Shown: piece by piece, positions 32,858 through 41,701 of the stretch
Numbering within the stretch: the first letter of the stretch is position 1
How the letters are laid out: each line of letters opens with the position of its first letter
Position numbers and translations under genes: made by a program
Assembly (NCBI GenBank): GCA_937907705.1
Contig: CALCVP010000089.1
Span: 1-41,753, forward strand
DNA length: 41,753 nt
From: an uncultured Prevotella sp.
Lineage (GTDB): Bacteria > Bacteroidota > Bacteroidia > Bacteroidales > Bacteroidaceae
Direction of reading: 5' to 3'
The notes under the pieces: model-generated
The model's input: only the letters and a program-made list of their open reading frames with translations
Database searches by the model: none
Told to the model about the DNA's origin: nothing

Positions 32858-33625
32858 CTATAATTGGCTTTCACCCTCTACATATTCTTCCAGAAAAAGG
32901 TGATCACCGTCAAACACAATATAGGTGAATTGCCATATCCAGTCGCCTATAATCATCATGCGTGTCTTGCGCGACAGCATCAAGTCAAGCTCTATATGGC
33001 GGTGGCCAAACACAAAATAGTCAATGTCTTTATGCCCAGCCATATAGTTTTTGGCAAAGCGCACCAGCGCTTCCTTGTCTTCACCCTGGTAAGGCAGCTC
33101 CTTGCCGTCGGCTCTTTTCAGCCGGCTGTGCTTGGCCCATGTCAGGCCGAAAGCAATGCCCCAGCGGGGGTGCAGCGCACTGAACATGCGCTGACACAAG
33201 CGGTTGTGGAAAATGCCACGTATGAGATTGAACTTCCAGTCGCGGTCGCCCAGTCCATCACCATGAGCCATGTAGAACACCTTGCCATAGATATCTATCG
33301 TCTCAGGCTTCTTGTGTAGTATCACACCACACTCCTCTTCAAGGTATCCATACATCCAAATGTCATGATTTCCGGTAAAGTAGTGTACCTCAACGCCCAT
33401 GTCTGTCAGTTCAGAAAGCTTGCCTAAGAAGCGTGTAAAGCCCTTAGGCACCACATATTTGTATTCATACCAGAAGTCAAACATGTCGCCCAGCAGGTAG
33501 ATAGCAGCGGCTTTATCCTTTATATTGTCTAAAAAGCGCACCAGTCTGCGCTCTTGTGTGCGGCCATGCTGTATAGCCAGCGACCCTAAGTGGGCATCAG
33601 ACAGTATATAAATATTCTTGTTCAT
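32858..33625 (-). CDS. lpxH: UDP-2,3-diacylglucosamine hydrolase
   Basis: A 255-aa calcineurin-like metallophosphoesterase. The metal-binding motifs are all present: SDAHLGS (near residue 9), GDMFDFWYE (near 46), GNHD (near 85), HGD (near 120) and FGHRH (near 208). It hydrolyses UDP-2,3-diacylglucosamine to lipid X in lipid A synthesis at the cytoplasmic face of the inner membrane. It lies 31 bp downstream of the SufT-like gene and ends at a bidirectional terminator. Confidence 0.92.
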   Translation of the reverse strand: MNKNIYILSDAHLGSLAIQHGRTQERRLVRFLDNIKDKAAAIYLLGDMFDFWYEYKYVVPKGFTRFLGKLSELTDMGVEVHYFTGNHDIWMYGYLEEECGVILHKKPETIDIYGKVFYMAHGDGLGDRDWKFNLIRGIFHNRLCQRMFSALHPRWGIAFGLTWAKHSRLKRADGKELPYQGEDKEALVRFAKNYMAGHKDIDYFVFGHRHIELDLMLSRKTRMMIIGDWIWQFTYIVFDGDHLFLEEYVEGESQL

Positions 33626-33656
33626 AGGGCAGAGAGCAAAAGGTTAGTATCGTTGG

Positions 33657-33977
33657 TTAGTCTATTCCGAGTTCTAATTTGGCTTCTTCGCTCAGCATGC
33701 TTTGGTCCCATGCCGGTTCAAACACGAGGTTTACATTAGCTGATTTCACCCCTTCCAAGCTGTCAACCTTTTGCCTTACATCCTCCAGTATAAAGTCAGC
33801 AGCAGGGCAAGACGGTGCAGTGAAAGTCATGTCAATGTCCACAATACCGTCATCTTTAAGGTCTATTTTGTAGATAAGGCCGAGGTCATAGATATTGACA
33901 GGTATTTCCGGGTCATAAACAGTCTTGAGTACGTCTACAATACGCTCTTCTATTTTTGTCTTTTCTTCTTGAGTCAT
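33657..33977 (-). CDS. SufT/MIP18-family iron-sulfur assembly factor (DUF59)
   Basis: A 106-aa one-domain protein of the MIP18/SufT family. It carries VYDPEIPVNIYDLGLIYKI near residue 18 and MTFTAPSCPAADFI with the conserved cysteine near residue 60. Family members help transfer Fe-S clusters to target proteins. It is the first gene of the minus-strand pair with lpxH. A TATCTTTG box at 34013-34006 on the minus strand drives it. Confidence 0.88.
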   Translation of the reverse strand: MTQEEKTKIEERIVDVLKTVYDPEIPVNIYDLGLIYKIDLKDDGIVDIDMTFTAPSCPAADFILEDVRQKVDSLEGVKSANVNLVFEPAWDQSMLSEEAKLELGID

Positions 33978-34005
33978 TGTCTTTTTGTTTTGTTGTTATC
34001 TTTTG

Positions 34006-34013
34006 CAAAGATA
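34006..34013 (-). promoter_or_regulatory. Promoter -7 box of the SufT-like gene
   Basis: TATCTTTG on the minus strand, 28 bp before the start codon at 33977. Confidence 0.65.
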
Positions 34014-34145
34014 GCAACAAAATTCCGATAAGTGGCATTATCTGTTGAAAATACCCGTCTTGTAGTAGGCAAAAGCTATGCTTTCATCTTTCAAAAGCAT
34101 AACTATTGGAAGATGATACAGTTAAACAAACATTCATGTTGGCAT

Positions 34146-34192
34146 AAAAATAGCGGACTATCCTTGTGCCGTTTGGCTCAGGATAGCCCGCT
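34146..34192 (-). terminator. Terminator of murF
   Basis: On the minus strand AGCGGGCTATCCT pairs with AGGATAGTCCGCT (one mismatch) around a 15-base loop, followed by TTTTT (complement of 34146-34150). Confidence 0.82.
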
Positions 34193-34213
34193 TGTATGCG
34201 ATAAGATATCTGC

Positions 34214-35512
34214 TTAAAGCAAGTCTTTGAGCAGATATAACTTGGTAGAATTGCTGCCCTTGATAAGTATGTAATATCCTTTAGGCTGGTTTTCTGCAAT
34301 AGCTGCCTTCACCTCTTCTACATTGTCAAACTTGCGGAAGTCGCAATCTGTTTTCTTAAACTCGCTGCCTACCAGCCATACATGTTCAAAATCAGCATCC
34401 TTTAAGAAGTCTACTACCTTCTGATGTTCAGCTTGGCTCACCTCGCCCAGCTCCTTCATGTCGCCCAAGATAACCATTTTGTGGCTTACGGCCATGCCCT
34501 TGAAGTTTGTCAAAGCAGCGTTCATGCTGGTAGGATTGGCATTATAGGCATCAATAATCAGCTTGTTGTCAGGCGTGGTTTCCAGTTCAGAGCGGTTGTT
34601 GGTAGGCACATAGTGGCTCAGTGCATGGTCTATCTGCTCCATTGAAACCTTGAAATAGAGACCTATGCAGGCAGCAGCCAACATGTTGTAGATATTGTAG
34701 CTGCCTATCAGATGGGTCTGTATGTGGTGCCATTGGCTTGCACCGTGACGCCATTTAAAGGTCAGATAAGGCGCACAAGCCTCCAACTGTCCGTCGGCAC
34801 AGAGATCATCGGCATCATTGGTACCATATTTTACCAGTGCAAGACCGTTGGACATGCCCATCAAGTAAGGGTTTTCGTTGTGTATAAAGATGGTGGCATG
34901 CTTGGTGCGCAGATAGTCATACAGCTCACCTTTGGTACGAACCACACCTTCAAACGAACCGAATCCCTGCAAGTGAGCCATGCCTACATTTGTGATGATG
35001 CCATAATCTGGCTCTACAATGTCTACCAGTGTCTTGATGTCTCCAGGATGGCTGGCACCCATTTCCACCACAGCTATCTGATGTTCGGATTTCAAGCGGA
35101 GCAGCGTTTTGGGCACACCTATGTCGTTGTTGAAGTTACCCTGAGTGTAGAGTACGTTGTATTTTTCGGTCAATACGGCAGAGATAAGCTCCTTGGTCGT
35201 GGTCTTGCCGTTGGTACCTGTAACGCCGATGACGGTTGTTCCCAATGCTCTGCGGTGATAGTTGGCCAGCTGCTGCAAAGTGTGCAGGCAGTTGTCGGTC
35301 AGTATGTAGCGTGTATCGTTTGCCACGGCATACTGTTGCTCGTCAATCACTGCATAAGAGCAGCCCTGCTCCAATGCCTTTGCGGCAAAGGCGTTGCCGT
35401 TGAATGAGGCACCTTTTAATGCGAAGAAGATGGAACCATTGGGGCAATCACGACTGTCGGTGGTTACCACAGGATGCTCCTTAAAGATGTTGTAAAGTTC
35501 AGAAATGTCCAT
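34214..35512 (-). CDS. murF: UDP-N-acetylmuramoyl-tripeptide--D-alanyl-D-alanine ligase
   Basis: A 432-aa Mur ligase. The N-terminal substrate-binding part starts MDISELYNIFKEHPVVTTDS, followed by the ATP P-loop GVTGTNGKTTTKELI near residue 100 and the central ligase motif AAACIGLYF. It adds D-Ala-D-Ala to UDP-MurNAc-tripeptide in the cytoplasm; its substrate is made by Ddl (11884-12900). The frame is open upstream to 35695, but a full consensus promoter lies at 35600-35630, inside that extension. The ATG at 35512 is therefore the start. Confidence 0.93.
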   Translation of the reverse strand: MDISELYNIFKEHPVVTTDSRDCPNGSIFFALKGASFNGNAFAAKALEQGCSYAVIDEQQYAVANDTRYILTDNCLHTLQQLANYHRRALGTTVIGVTGTNGKTTTKELISAVLTEKYNVLYTQGNFNNDIGVPKTLLRLKSEHQIAVVEMGASHPGDIKTLVDIVEPDYGIITNVGMAHLQGFGSFEGVVRTKGELYDYLRTKHATIFIHNENPYLMGMSNGLALVKYGTNDADDLCADGQLEACAPYLTFKWRHGASQWHHIQTHLIGSYNIYNMLAAACIGLYFKVSMEQIDHALSHYVPTNNRSELETTPDNKLIIDAYNANPTSMNAALTNFKGMAVSHKMVILGDMKELGEVSQAEHQKVVDFLKDADFEHVWLVGSEFKKTDCDFRKFDNVEEVKAAIAENQPKGYYILIKGSNSTKLYLLKDLL

Positions 35513-35599
35513 TGCTAATGCTTTTACGGTTAGACTTGGCTGTGCTTGCTGGTTGAAAGTAGATGGAAATTCCATGGCTACAGCACTGCCAATGCAGTG

Positions 35600-35630
35600 C
35601 AAAAGTAATAGATGTTGGGGAAACGGCAAA
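35600..35630 (-). promoter_or_regulatory. murF promoter
   Basis: On the minus strand TTTG (35630-35627), exactly 19 bp, then TACTTTTG (35607-35600). A full consensus promoter, which fixes the murF start downstream of it. Confidence 0.85.
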
Positions 35631-35705
35631 ATAAAAACTGCTGAAATAATATGCCCATTTGGCATTAAAAAGCATAAAAACATATTGCTACTCAATAATT
35701 ATATG

Positions 35706-35713
35706 TATTTTTG
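35706..35713 (+). promoter_or_regulatory. folP promoter -7 box
   Basis: TATTTTTG, 54 bp before the GTG taken as the folP start. Confidence 0.6.
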
Positions 35714-35766
35714 TAACTTGTAAAACAGATGCAATATACAAGTTATACGATATATATTATACGATA

Positions 35767-36663
35767 GTGAAAGGCTTTATTGATTATACAATTAATGTAA
35801 ACGGACAACTCATGCACCTGGGTGAGCCTCAGGTAATGGGCATATTGAATGTTACACCCGACTCTTTTTATGCGGGTAGTCGGCGTCAGACAGAGAGCGA
35901 AATCGCGGCTCGTGCCGACCAGATAATGGCTGAAGGAGGTTCTATTATAGACATAGGAGCCTTTTCTACACGCCCTGGAGCAGCCATTGTGAGTGCCGAT
36001 GAAGAGATGGAACGTATGCGCTACGCTTTGGTTACGGTGCGTAAGGTTCAGCCAGATGCCGTACTTTCCATTGATACATTCCGTCCGGAAGTGGCCAAGA
36101 TGGCTGTTGAAGAGTTTGGGGCGGGTATTGTCAATGATGTAAGTGAGGGCAATGTGAACGGTGCTTTTGGCGGTGTCGACCCGACAAATCCGCAAGGCAA
36201 TACAGTGAAAGACAATGATGTGTATCCTGCTATGTTCCGAATGGTGGCTCAGTTGGGCGTGCCTTACATATTGATGTCGGTCAAGCCCGACCTTCGTTCC
36301 ATGATGATTGCATTTGCCAAAGAGGTGCAGCAGCTGCGCGATTTGGGAGCAAAAGACATTATACTTGACCCTGGTTTTGGTTTCGGAAAGACTTTGGAGC
36401 AGAATTACAGCTTGTTGGCTAACCTTGGAAAACTGCGCGAAATGCAACTGCCTTTGTTGGTTGGGGCATCCCGGAAGTCAATGATTTTCAGGCTTTTCGG
36501 CACTACTCCTGATGGAGCTCTTAACGGAACGACTGTCATTAACACTATTTCCATGTTGCAGGCAGGGGCTTCCATCTTGCGTGTTCATGATGTAAAGCAG
36601 TGTGTTGAGGCTGTAACCATTGTGAAAGAGATGCTGAAGTGTGCAGATACATCAGGCAAATGA
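35767..36663 (+). CDS. folP: Dihydropteroate synthase
   Basis: A 298-aa TIM-barrel enzyme that joins para-aminobenzoate to hydroxymethyl-dihydropterin pyrophosphate in folate synthesis. It shows VMGILNVTPDSFYAGS near the N-terminus, IIDIGAFSTRPGA, LSIDTFRPEVA, IILDPGFGFGKTLEQNY and LVGASRKSMIF. Start chosen at GTG 35767 because the promoter box lies inside the longer upstream frame; ATG 35811 is an alternative. The usual segment with HMRGTP after the fourth strand is missing: ILMSVKPDLRSMM runs straight into the next helix. dacA follows. Confidence 0.9.
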   Translation: MKGFIDYTINVNGQLMHLGEPQVMGILNVTPDSFYAGSRRQTESEIAARADQIMAEGGSIIDIGAFSTRPGAAIVSADEEMERMRYALVTVRKVQPDAVLSIDTFRPEVAKMAVEEFGAGIVNDVSEGNVNGAFGGVDPTNPQGNTVKDNDVYPAMFRMVAQLGVPYILMSVKPDLRSMMIAFAKEVQQLRDLGAKDIILDPGFGFGKTLEQNYSLLANLGKLREMQLPLLVGASRKSMIFRLFGTTPDGALNGTTVINTISMLQAGASILRVHDVKQCVEAVTIVKEMLKCADTSGK

Positions 36664-36721
36664 AAAATCAATAAGTAGATGTTCAGAATGAATTTAAGTG
36701 CAGAAGATTGACATGAACGGG

Positions 36722-36729
36722 TAATTTTG
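36722..36729 (+). promoter_or_regulatory. dacA promoter -7 box
   Basis: TAATTTTG, 40 bp before the ATG at 36769. It argues against the TTG start at 36727, which it overlaps. dacA may also be read from the folP promoter. Confidence 0.5.
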
Positions 36730-36768
36730 AACACCTGTTACACCGCAACTACGCTCAATTTAGCCGCA

Positions 36769-37563
36769 ATGGCGGCACAACAACCCTTTATTATGTTTGA
36801 ATTTGGCATAAAAGATTTTATTGATATCTTTCTGGTGGCACTGATGCTTTACTACATCTACCGCCTTATGAAGGAGTCGCGATCACTCAATGTCTTTATA
36901 GGCATACTGGTGTTTATTGTTATCTGGCTATTTGTAAGTCAGGTATTGGAGATGCGTTTGCTCGGAAGCATTCTTGACAAGCTGGTCAGTGTGGGTGTGA
37001 TAGCACTGATTATACTGTTTCAAGAAGAGATAAGACGCTTCTTGTATAACTTGGGAGCGCACCGCCGGGTGAAAGGCATCATCCGCTTGTTTTCGTCTAA
37101 TGACCGCCGGGCTAAGGTAGACCGCGAGTCCATTATGCCTATTGTGTTGGCTTGTATGAATATGAGTCGAGGCAAGGTAGGGGCGCTAATCGTGATAGAA
37201 CGCATCTCATCGTTGGAGGATATCGTGGAAACCGGTGATTTGATAGATGCCAATATCAACCAGCGTTTGATTGAAAACATCTTCTTCAAGAACTCACCTT
37301 TGCATGATGGTGCTATGATTATATCGCATAAGCGCATACGAGCCGCAGGTTGTATCTTGCCTGTCAGCCACAGTATAGACATTCCCAAGGAGTTGGGATT
37401 GCGCCACCGGGCTGCCATGGGCATCTCTCAAGACACTGATGCTATAGCTGTGGTAGTGTCTGAAGAGACGGGGGGCATATCGGTAGCTATCAAAGGGCAG
37501 TTTCAATTGCGCCTTTCTGCAGAGGGATTAGAGAGTATTCTTACGCGTGAACTGAATATATAA
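36769..37563 (+). CDS. dacA: Diadenylate cyclase CdaA
   Basis: A 264-aa membrane-bound DisA_N-domain enzyme. Three membrane spans lie at about residues 18-100 (KDFIDIFLVALMLYYIYRLM, VFIVIWLFVSQV, GVIALIILFQEE). The catalytic domain carries LHDGAMII and GLRHRAAMGIS, the DGA and RHR motifs for making c-di-AMP from two ATP. c-di-AMP controls potassium transport and wall homeostasis in other bacteria. It follows folP by 105 bp. Starts at 36769 and 36793 are both possible. Confidence 0.92.
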   Translation: MAAQQPFIMFEFGIKDFIDIFLVALMLYYIYRLMKESRSLNVFIGILVFIVIWLFVSQVLEMRLLGSILDKLVSVGVIALIILFQEEIRRFLYNLGAHRRVKGIIRLFSSNDRRAKVDRESIMPIVLACMNMSRGKVGALIVIERISSLEDIVETGDLIDANINQRLIENIFFKNSPLHDGAMIISHKRIRAAGCILPVSHSIDIPKELGLRHRAAMGISQDTDAIAVVVSEETGGISVAIKGQFQLRLSAEGLESILTRELNI

Positions 37564-37636
37564 CCTGCTGTATAGACTGGAGTTGGGAGTTGGTGTCCAT
37601 GCGGTTAAATGTACGTAGGGCAGGTATATAAACGCT

Positions 37637-37687
37637 AAGCAGGCGGAACAAAGTGTTTGATAACGCTTTGTCCCGTCTGCTTTTTTA
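37637..37687. terminator. Terminator after dacA
   Basis: A 21-bp stem (37637-37657 with 37662-37682, three wobble-type differences) with a 4-base loop is followed by TTTTTT. It separates dacA from the convergent GH25 gene. Confidence 0.85.
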
Positions 37688-37769
37688 CTTCATACAAGTT
37701 CAACAAGTATTTGCATGAAGTGTTTTTAGGCTCTAAATATTCTTCAAATGCGGCAGTTCTTGCCCTTTG

Positions 37770-39035
37770 TTATTTGATGGTTTCGTTTTGTATGAACTGT
37801 TGGTACTGGTCGCTATAACCGTTGAATACATTGATGTCCACTTCTCCTCTGATGCCACTGACGCGGCCATCGGGACAAAGTTGCCAGTAAATCAGGCGCA
37901 CATCGGGCTTATACTCACCGTAACGGGCTATCCATATCATGTAGTCTCGTTTGATGTCGGGCGCCAAAGGCAAGTATCTGTTGACAAAGCTCTGGCCTAC
38001 ATAGAGTATAGGACGTACGCCTGTGTGTTGCTGTACGATGCGAAGCCAAGTGCGGATGCGGGCAAACAGCACATTGGTTCCGCCCATGGCATGTATCTGC
38101 TTGCTGGTGGGTTCAACGTCAAGAACGGGTGGAAAGTCGCCCCGTTGAAACTTTGAGTTGGCCAGGAAGAACCGTGCTTGCTGGGCAGCAGGCGATATGG
38201 TAGAGAAGAAATGGTATGCTCCGCAGTGTATGCCGTGGGCTTTGGCCTGGCGATAGTCTGACAAGTAAAACTTGTTTCGCAAGCTCTTGCCTTCTGTTGA
38301 CTTGATGTAGCAGAAGGAAATCTTATAGTTGACAGTGCCGTTTACCCGTTTTCGGCTGATGGTTCCCAAATGGCTGATGCGCACTCGGCTCCAATTGATG
38401 GGATAAGTCTTGCGCCCTTTCCCGTGTTGATAGCGCGAGATGTCTATGCCATAGATGCGTTCGGCTGTATAGGTAACGCGTTCGCCGCGGTAAGTATCAT
38501 TGCGCCAGTCGCCCACTTTTAGCTTGTTCTTGGCTGTTAAGCCACAACCAAAGTGGTTGCGCTTGCCTTTAGACCAGTCGCCATTGTAGTAGCTGCCGTC
38601 TGTTCCTATAAATATGCCGTGTCCATGCGGGCGATACAGGCTGTCAAGTTCACCTTTATAAGTGCCTAATGAGTCGGTAAATGTACCGCTTACGATAGTG
38701 TCTTCATTCCATACACCGTTTATTTTTCTGCCCTCCGGGTCAATAATCCAGCCGTAGCCTTGGCGCTTTCCGTTCTTCCATTGGCCGCAGTAGACAACGC
38801 TGTCCTTAAAGGTAAGTATGCCATAGCCTTGGTACTGTCCCTTGTCTACTTGTCCTTTATAGGTATATTGTCCTTTATGCAGGGTGGCAGTGGTGGTGAG
38901 GTGATGGTCTGAACATGCTGAAAATAGTAAGAATATGACGCTGACAGTAGCAAGAAATGCTCCTTGTGTAGGATGGAGCAGACTGCTTTTCAAGCAGTGG
39001 CAATGCCGACTGATGCGCATAAAAATAGATGTCAT
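37770..39035 (-). CDS. MORN-repeat GH25 lysozyme-like lipoprotein
   Basis: A 421-aa protein. A hydrophobic stretch ends in FLLFSAC, giving a probable lipid-attached Cys41. Residues about 55-185 hold some five MORN repeats (GQYQGYGILTF, GKRQGYGWIID, GELDSLYRPHGHGIF, NGDWSKGKRN). Residues about 195-415 are a glycoside-hydrolase family 25 domain: GIDISRYQ (Asp198), YIKSTEG, GAYHFF, PPVLDVE (DxE at 306-308) and VDINVFNG. GH25 enzymes cleave peptidoglycan. It overlaps the preceding gene by ATGA. Its first 35 residues are long for a signal peptide, so a later start is possible. Confidence 0.88.
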   Translation of the reverse strand: MTSIFMRISRHCHCLKSSLLHPTQGAFLATVSVIFLLFSACSDHHLTTTATLHKGQYTYKGQVDKGQYQGYGILTFKDSVVYCGQWKNGKRQGYGWIIDPEGRKINGVWNEDTIVSGTFTDSLGTYKGELDSLYRPHGHGIFIGTDGSYYNGDWSKGKRNHFGCGLTAKNKLKVGDWRNDTYRGERVTYTAERIYGIDISRYQHGKGRKTYPINWSRVRISHLGTISRKRVNGTVNYKISFCYIKSTEGKSLRNKFYLSDYRQAKAHGIHCGAYHFFSTISPAAQQARFFLANSKFQRGDFPPVLDVEPTSKQIHAMGGTNVLFARIRTWLRIVQQHTGVRPILYVGQSFVNRYLPLAPDIKRDYMIWIARYGEYKPDVRLIYWQLCPDGRVSGIRGEVDINVFNGYSDQYQQFIQNETIK

Positions 39036-40078
39036 GGTAGCAATTCTTTTAATCCGAAGCCTAATTGACTGGCTTCTATTGCGTTTCCTTTGATGTTGAT
39101 GCCCACAAAATGGCCGCTTTTTGTAAACAGCGGGCTGCCGTCAGGGCAGAGCAGTGGGGGAATGTTGTGGCGTCCATGCCCCTCTGTCTTTCCTTCAAAC
39201 AGGTCTGCCTGTGCCTTGGTTGCATTATAACCGTATTGCTGGCAGCCTACAAACGATGCAGAGAGCAGGGGCTTTCCTGATGCAGGCAGGGCCGTAAAAC
39301 ATTTGTGCAAACTAAGAGCCTGAGCATTGCCTTCGGTCGCTTTGCTGGCTGTTTGCAGCAGACAACATGCAGATTTTCCTTGTGGCGTGAGTCTGTTGCA
39401 GGCAATATGGCATTGCTTCCCTGCCGAATCAGTGTAAAACAGCGTGTAGCGCTGCACTACGGCCAACTTTATATGCTTGCTGTTTTTGCTTTTTTCCAAG
39501 GCTTTAAGCGCTTTTTCCGTTTCTTTGGTCTTGACTTGCAGCTGGTCTTCCAGTGCCGCAATAGTGTTGTAGCCCACATCGCTTACGTTATGAACACTGA
39601 GATAATAGTGCACTTCTTCGCTTTTTTGTTGTAAGCGTTTCAACTTGTTCTCAAGTTGGCAGATGGCATTGTTCATAAGGTGGGGGATGTTCTGGTTCGC
39701 ATTGTCTACTTTTTGATAAAGCGCTTGGCTGGCATCGGCAGTAATCATGCGTCCTTGGCAGGATGGCCAGAAAGGGTAGCGGTTTACCCAGCAGGCTGTG
39801 GTATAGCCGCTGTTCATCAGGGTTGTGTCGCCCACAGCGCTTATACTGTTGGCAGTAAGGCTGTCTGTGAGACACCTGATCCAAGCTATGGCATGTCCGT
39901 CAGCTTTCAATTCAATGCATTGTTTGCACTCAACGAGTGCTGCGCTCTCTTTCATCTCTTTCTCGCTATACGGCAGAAATGACAGGGCGTATATAACAAA
40001 TACAATCGCCACCAATAAGATTGGCAGCGATTGCAGTGTTATTTTGATAATCTTGTTTTGATTAATCAATCTCTTCAT
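39032..40078 (-). CDS. Membrane-anchored coiled-coil protein with degenerate trypsin-like fold
   Basis: A 348-aa protein with one membrane span (about residues 13-36), an external region with several cysteines, a coiled coil (about 138-200, rich in Lys, Glu and Gln), and a C-terminal part ending in CPDGSPLFTKSGHFVGIN (311-328). That segment resembles the end of trypsin-like (DegP-type) proteases, GNSGGPLFN...VGIN, but the catalytic serine position is not conserved. I infer an inactive protease-like domain. It overlaps ino1 by 17 bp and the GH25 gene by 4 bp, so the three are one operon. Start 40087 is an alternative. Confidence 0.6.
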   Translation of the reverse strand: MKRLINQNKIIKITLQSLPILLVAIVFVIYALSFLPYSEKEMKESAALVECKQCIELKADGHAIAWIRCLTDSLTANSISAVGDTTLMNSGYTTACWVNRYPFWPSCQGRMITADASQALYQKVDNANQNIPHLMNNAICQLENKLKRLQQKSEEVHYYLSVHNVSDVGYNTIAALEDQLQVKTKETEKALKALEKSKNSKHIKLAVVQRYTLFYTDSAGKQCHIACNRLTPQGKSACCLLQTASKATEGNAQALSLHKCFTALPASGKPLLSASFVGCQQYGYNATKAQADLFEGKTEGHGRHNIPPLLCPDGSPLFTKSGHFVGINIKGNAIEASQLGFGLKELLP

Positions 40079-41369
40079 CGGCTTCATAACCACCCATTTC
40101 ACGGATGGCATTCTTCAACATAGTGTATTGTTGATAAAGGTTGTTAACGGCTTCTTCGCCCTTTGTATAATCGTGCATAGGGCTCTTCAGGAAGAAGCTC
40201 AAGAAGCGTTGTATGCCATATCTGCCGGCGCGGGCTGCCAAGTCGCTCAGCAAGGTGAGGTCAAGCAGCAGCGGAGCAGCCAAGATAGAGTCGCGGCAAA
40301 GGAAGTTAATCTTGATTTGCATAGGATAACCCATCCAACCAAAGATGTCTATGTTGTCCCAACCCTCTTTGTTGTCGTTGCGTGGAGGATAATAGTTGAT
40401 GCGCACTTTGTGGTAGTAATCTGTATAAAGGTCTGGCTGTGCCTCTGGCTTCAGTATGGTTTCCAGTGTAGAAAGCTTGCTCACCTCTTTGGTATGGAAG
40501 TTGGCAGGCTCGTCCAATACGAGACCGTCGCGGTTGCCTAAGATGTTGGTTGAGAACCAGCCGCTCAGGCCTAAGCAGCGAGTGCCGATGATGGGGGCAA
40601 AGCCACTCTTTACAAGGGTCTGGCCAGTCTTGAAGTCTTTGCCTGCAATAGGCATCTTGGTCTTCTCTGCCAGTTCCCACATAGCAGGTATGTCCACTGT
40701 TGTGTTGGGTGCGCCCATGATGAATGGTGCGCCTTCAGTCAAGGCTGCATAAGCATAACACATGGAAGGAGCTATGTGCTCACGGTCGTCTGCCTTCATG
40801 GCTTCTTCCAAAGCAGCCAATGTGCCGTGTACCTTCTCGTCAACAGGTACGTATATCTCGGTAGAAGCAGCCCAGATAACAACTATTCTGTTGCAATTGT
40901 TCTTTGCCTTGAAGTCGCGGATATCTTGGCGCAGAGCCTCTACCATATCCCAGCGAGTCTTGCAGTCTTTCACATTGTCGCCATCCAAGCGCTTTGCATA
41001 GTTCTTGTCAAAAGCAGCTTTCATAGGTACAATCTTCTCCAGTTCATCCTTGACCGGATTGATGTCTTTCTCTTTTAATACCTCGGCATACATGGCAGCT
41101 TGATAAGCGTTTTGTGGGTAAACATCCCATGTACCGAATACGATATCATCCAGTTTAGCCAGTGGAACGATGTCTTTATAGTGAAGATACTTCTTGGCAG
41201 CACCGCGTCCCACACGAATCTTGTCGTATTGAGTCATAGAACCAACTGGCTTTGCCAAGCCACGGCGTGTCATGAACACACCTGTCATGAAGGTAGTGGC
41301 TACTGCACCGTTACCTACAATCATGATACCTAATTTGCCTTCAGCGGGCTTTACGTTTGTTTTTCCCAT
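40062..41369 (-). CDS. ino1: Inositol-3-phosphate synthase
   Basis: A 435-aa enzyme. It has the NAD-binding GNGAVATTFMTGVF motif near residue 20, AGKDFKTGQTLVKS near residue 240 and INFLCRDSILAAPLLLDL near residue 355. It turns glucose-6-phosphate into inositol-3-phosphate with NAD. In Bacteroides a homologue supplies inositol lipids. Here the later lipid-assembly genes are not in the window; the next genes on the strand are a membrane protein and a GH25 lipoprotein. The -7 box TATTTTTG lies at 41436-41429 on the minus strand. Confidence 0.94.
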   Translation of the reverse strand: MGKTNVKPAEGKLGIMIVGNGAVATTFMTGVFMTRRGLAKPVGSMTQYDKIRVGRGAAKKYLHYKDIVPLAKLDDIVFGTWDVYPQNAYQAAMYAEVLKEKDINPVKDELEKIVPMKAAFDKNYAKRLDGDNVKDCKTRWDMVEALRQDIRDFKAKNNCNRIVVIWAASTEIYVPVDEKVHGTLAALEEAMKADDREHIAPSMCYAYAALTEGAPFIMGAPNTTVDIPAMWELAEKTKMPIAGKDFKTGQTLVKSGFAPIIGTRCLGLSGWFSTNILGNRDGLVLDEPANFHTKEVSKLSTLETILKPEAQPDLYTDYYHKVRINYYPPRNDNKEGWDNIDIFGWMGYPMQIKINFLCRDSILAAPLLLDLTLLSDLAARAGRYGIQRFLSFFLKSPMHDYTKGEEAVNNLYQQYTMLKNAIREMGGYEADEEID

Positions 41370-41428
41370 TTGTTTAGATAGTTCTGTTTTATATTGTTAT
41401 GTAAAATAGTGTCTAATTTGATAGCATG

Positions 41429-41436
41429 CAAAAATA
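41429..41436 (-). promoter_or_regulatory. ino1 promoter -7 box
   Basis: TATTTTTG on the minus strand, 60 bp before the ino1 start codon at 41369. The stretch 41437-41700 shows no gene or motif that I recognise. Confidence 0.6.
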
Positions 41437-41701
41437 CTAAAACAATTCAATAGAAAAGCCAAATTAGCCAATTTTTTTGTCTTTTATTACTTGATATAGG
41501 TCAAAACGAACACTAAAAACGACTTTATAAATAGGTAACTATAAGATATTTAACTACGTGGAAGCTTTATTCTTAGAACGTATGCACCAGCTAAAAGAGC
41601 AGAATAATGTTTCATACTTCGATGCTTGATATAGATATTTAGCTGTTTCTTTATGTGCAATACCTACTATAATGCAGATGATTGAAAAAAGACCTGTATT
41701 C

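Noticed and set aside
35513..35695. An N-terminal extension of MurF
   Set aside because: A full consensus promoter for murF lies inside it, and the sequence is unlike the family; the start at 35512 fits.
35659..35766. An N-terminal extension of FolP
   Set aside because: It includes the -7 box at 35706-35713, so it precedes the probable transcription start.
39032..40078. An active serine protease
   Set aside because: The GDSGGP-like segment has no serine at the catalytic position and no clear His/Asp partners could be placed.
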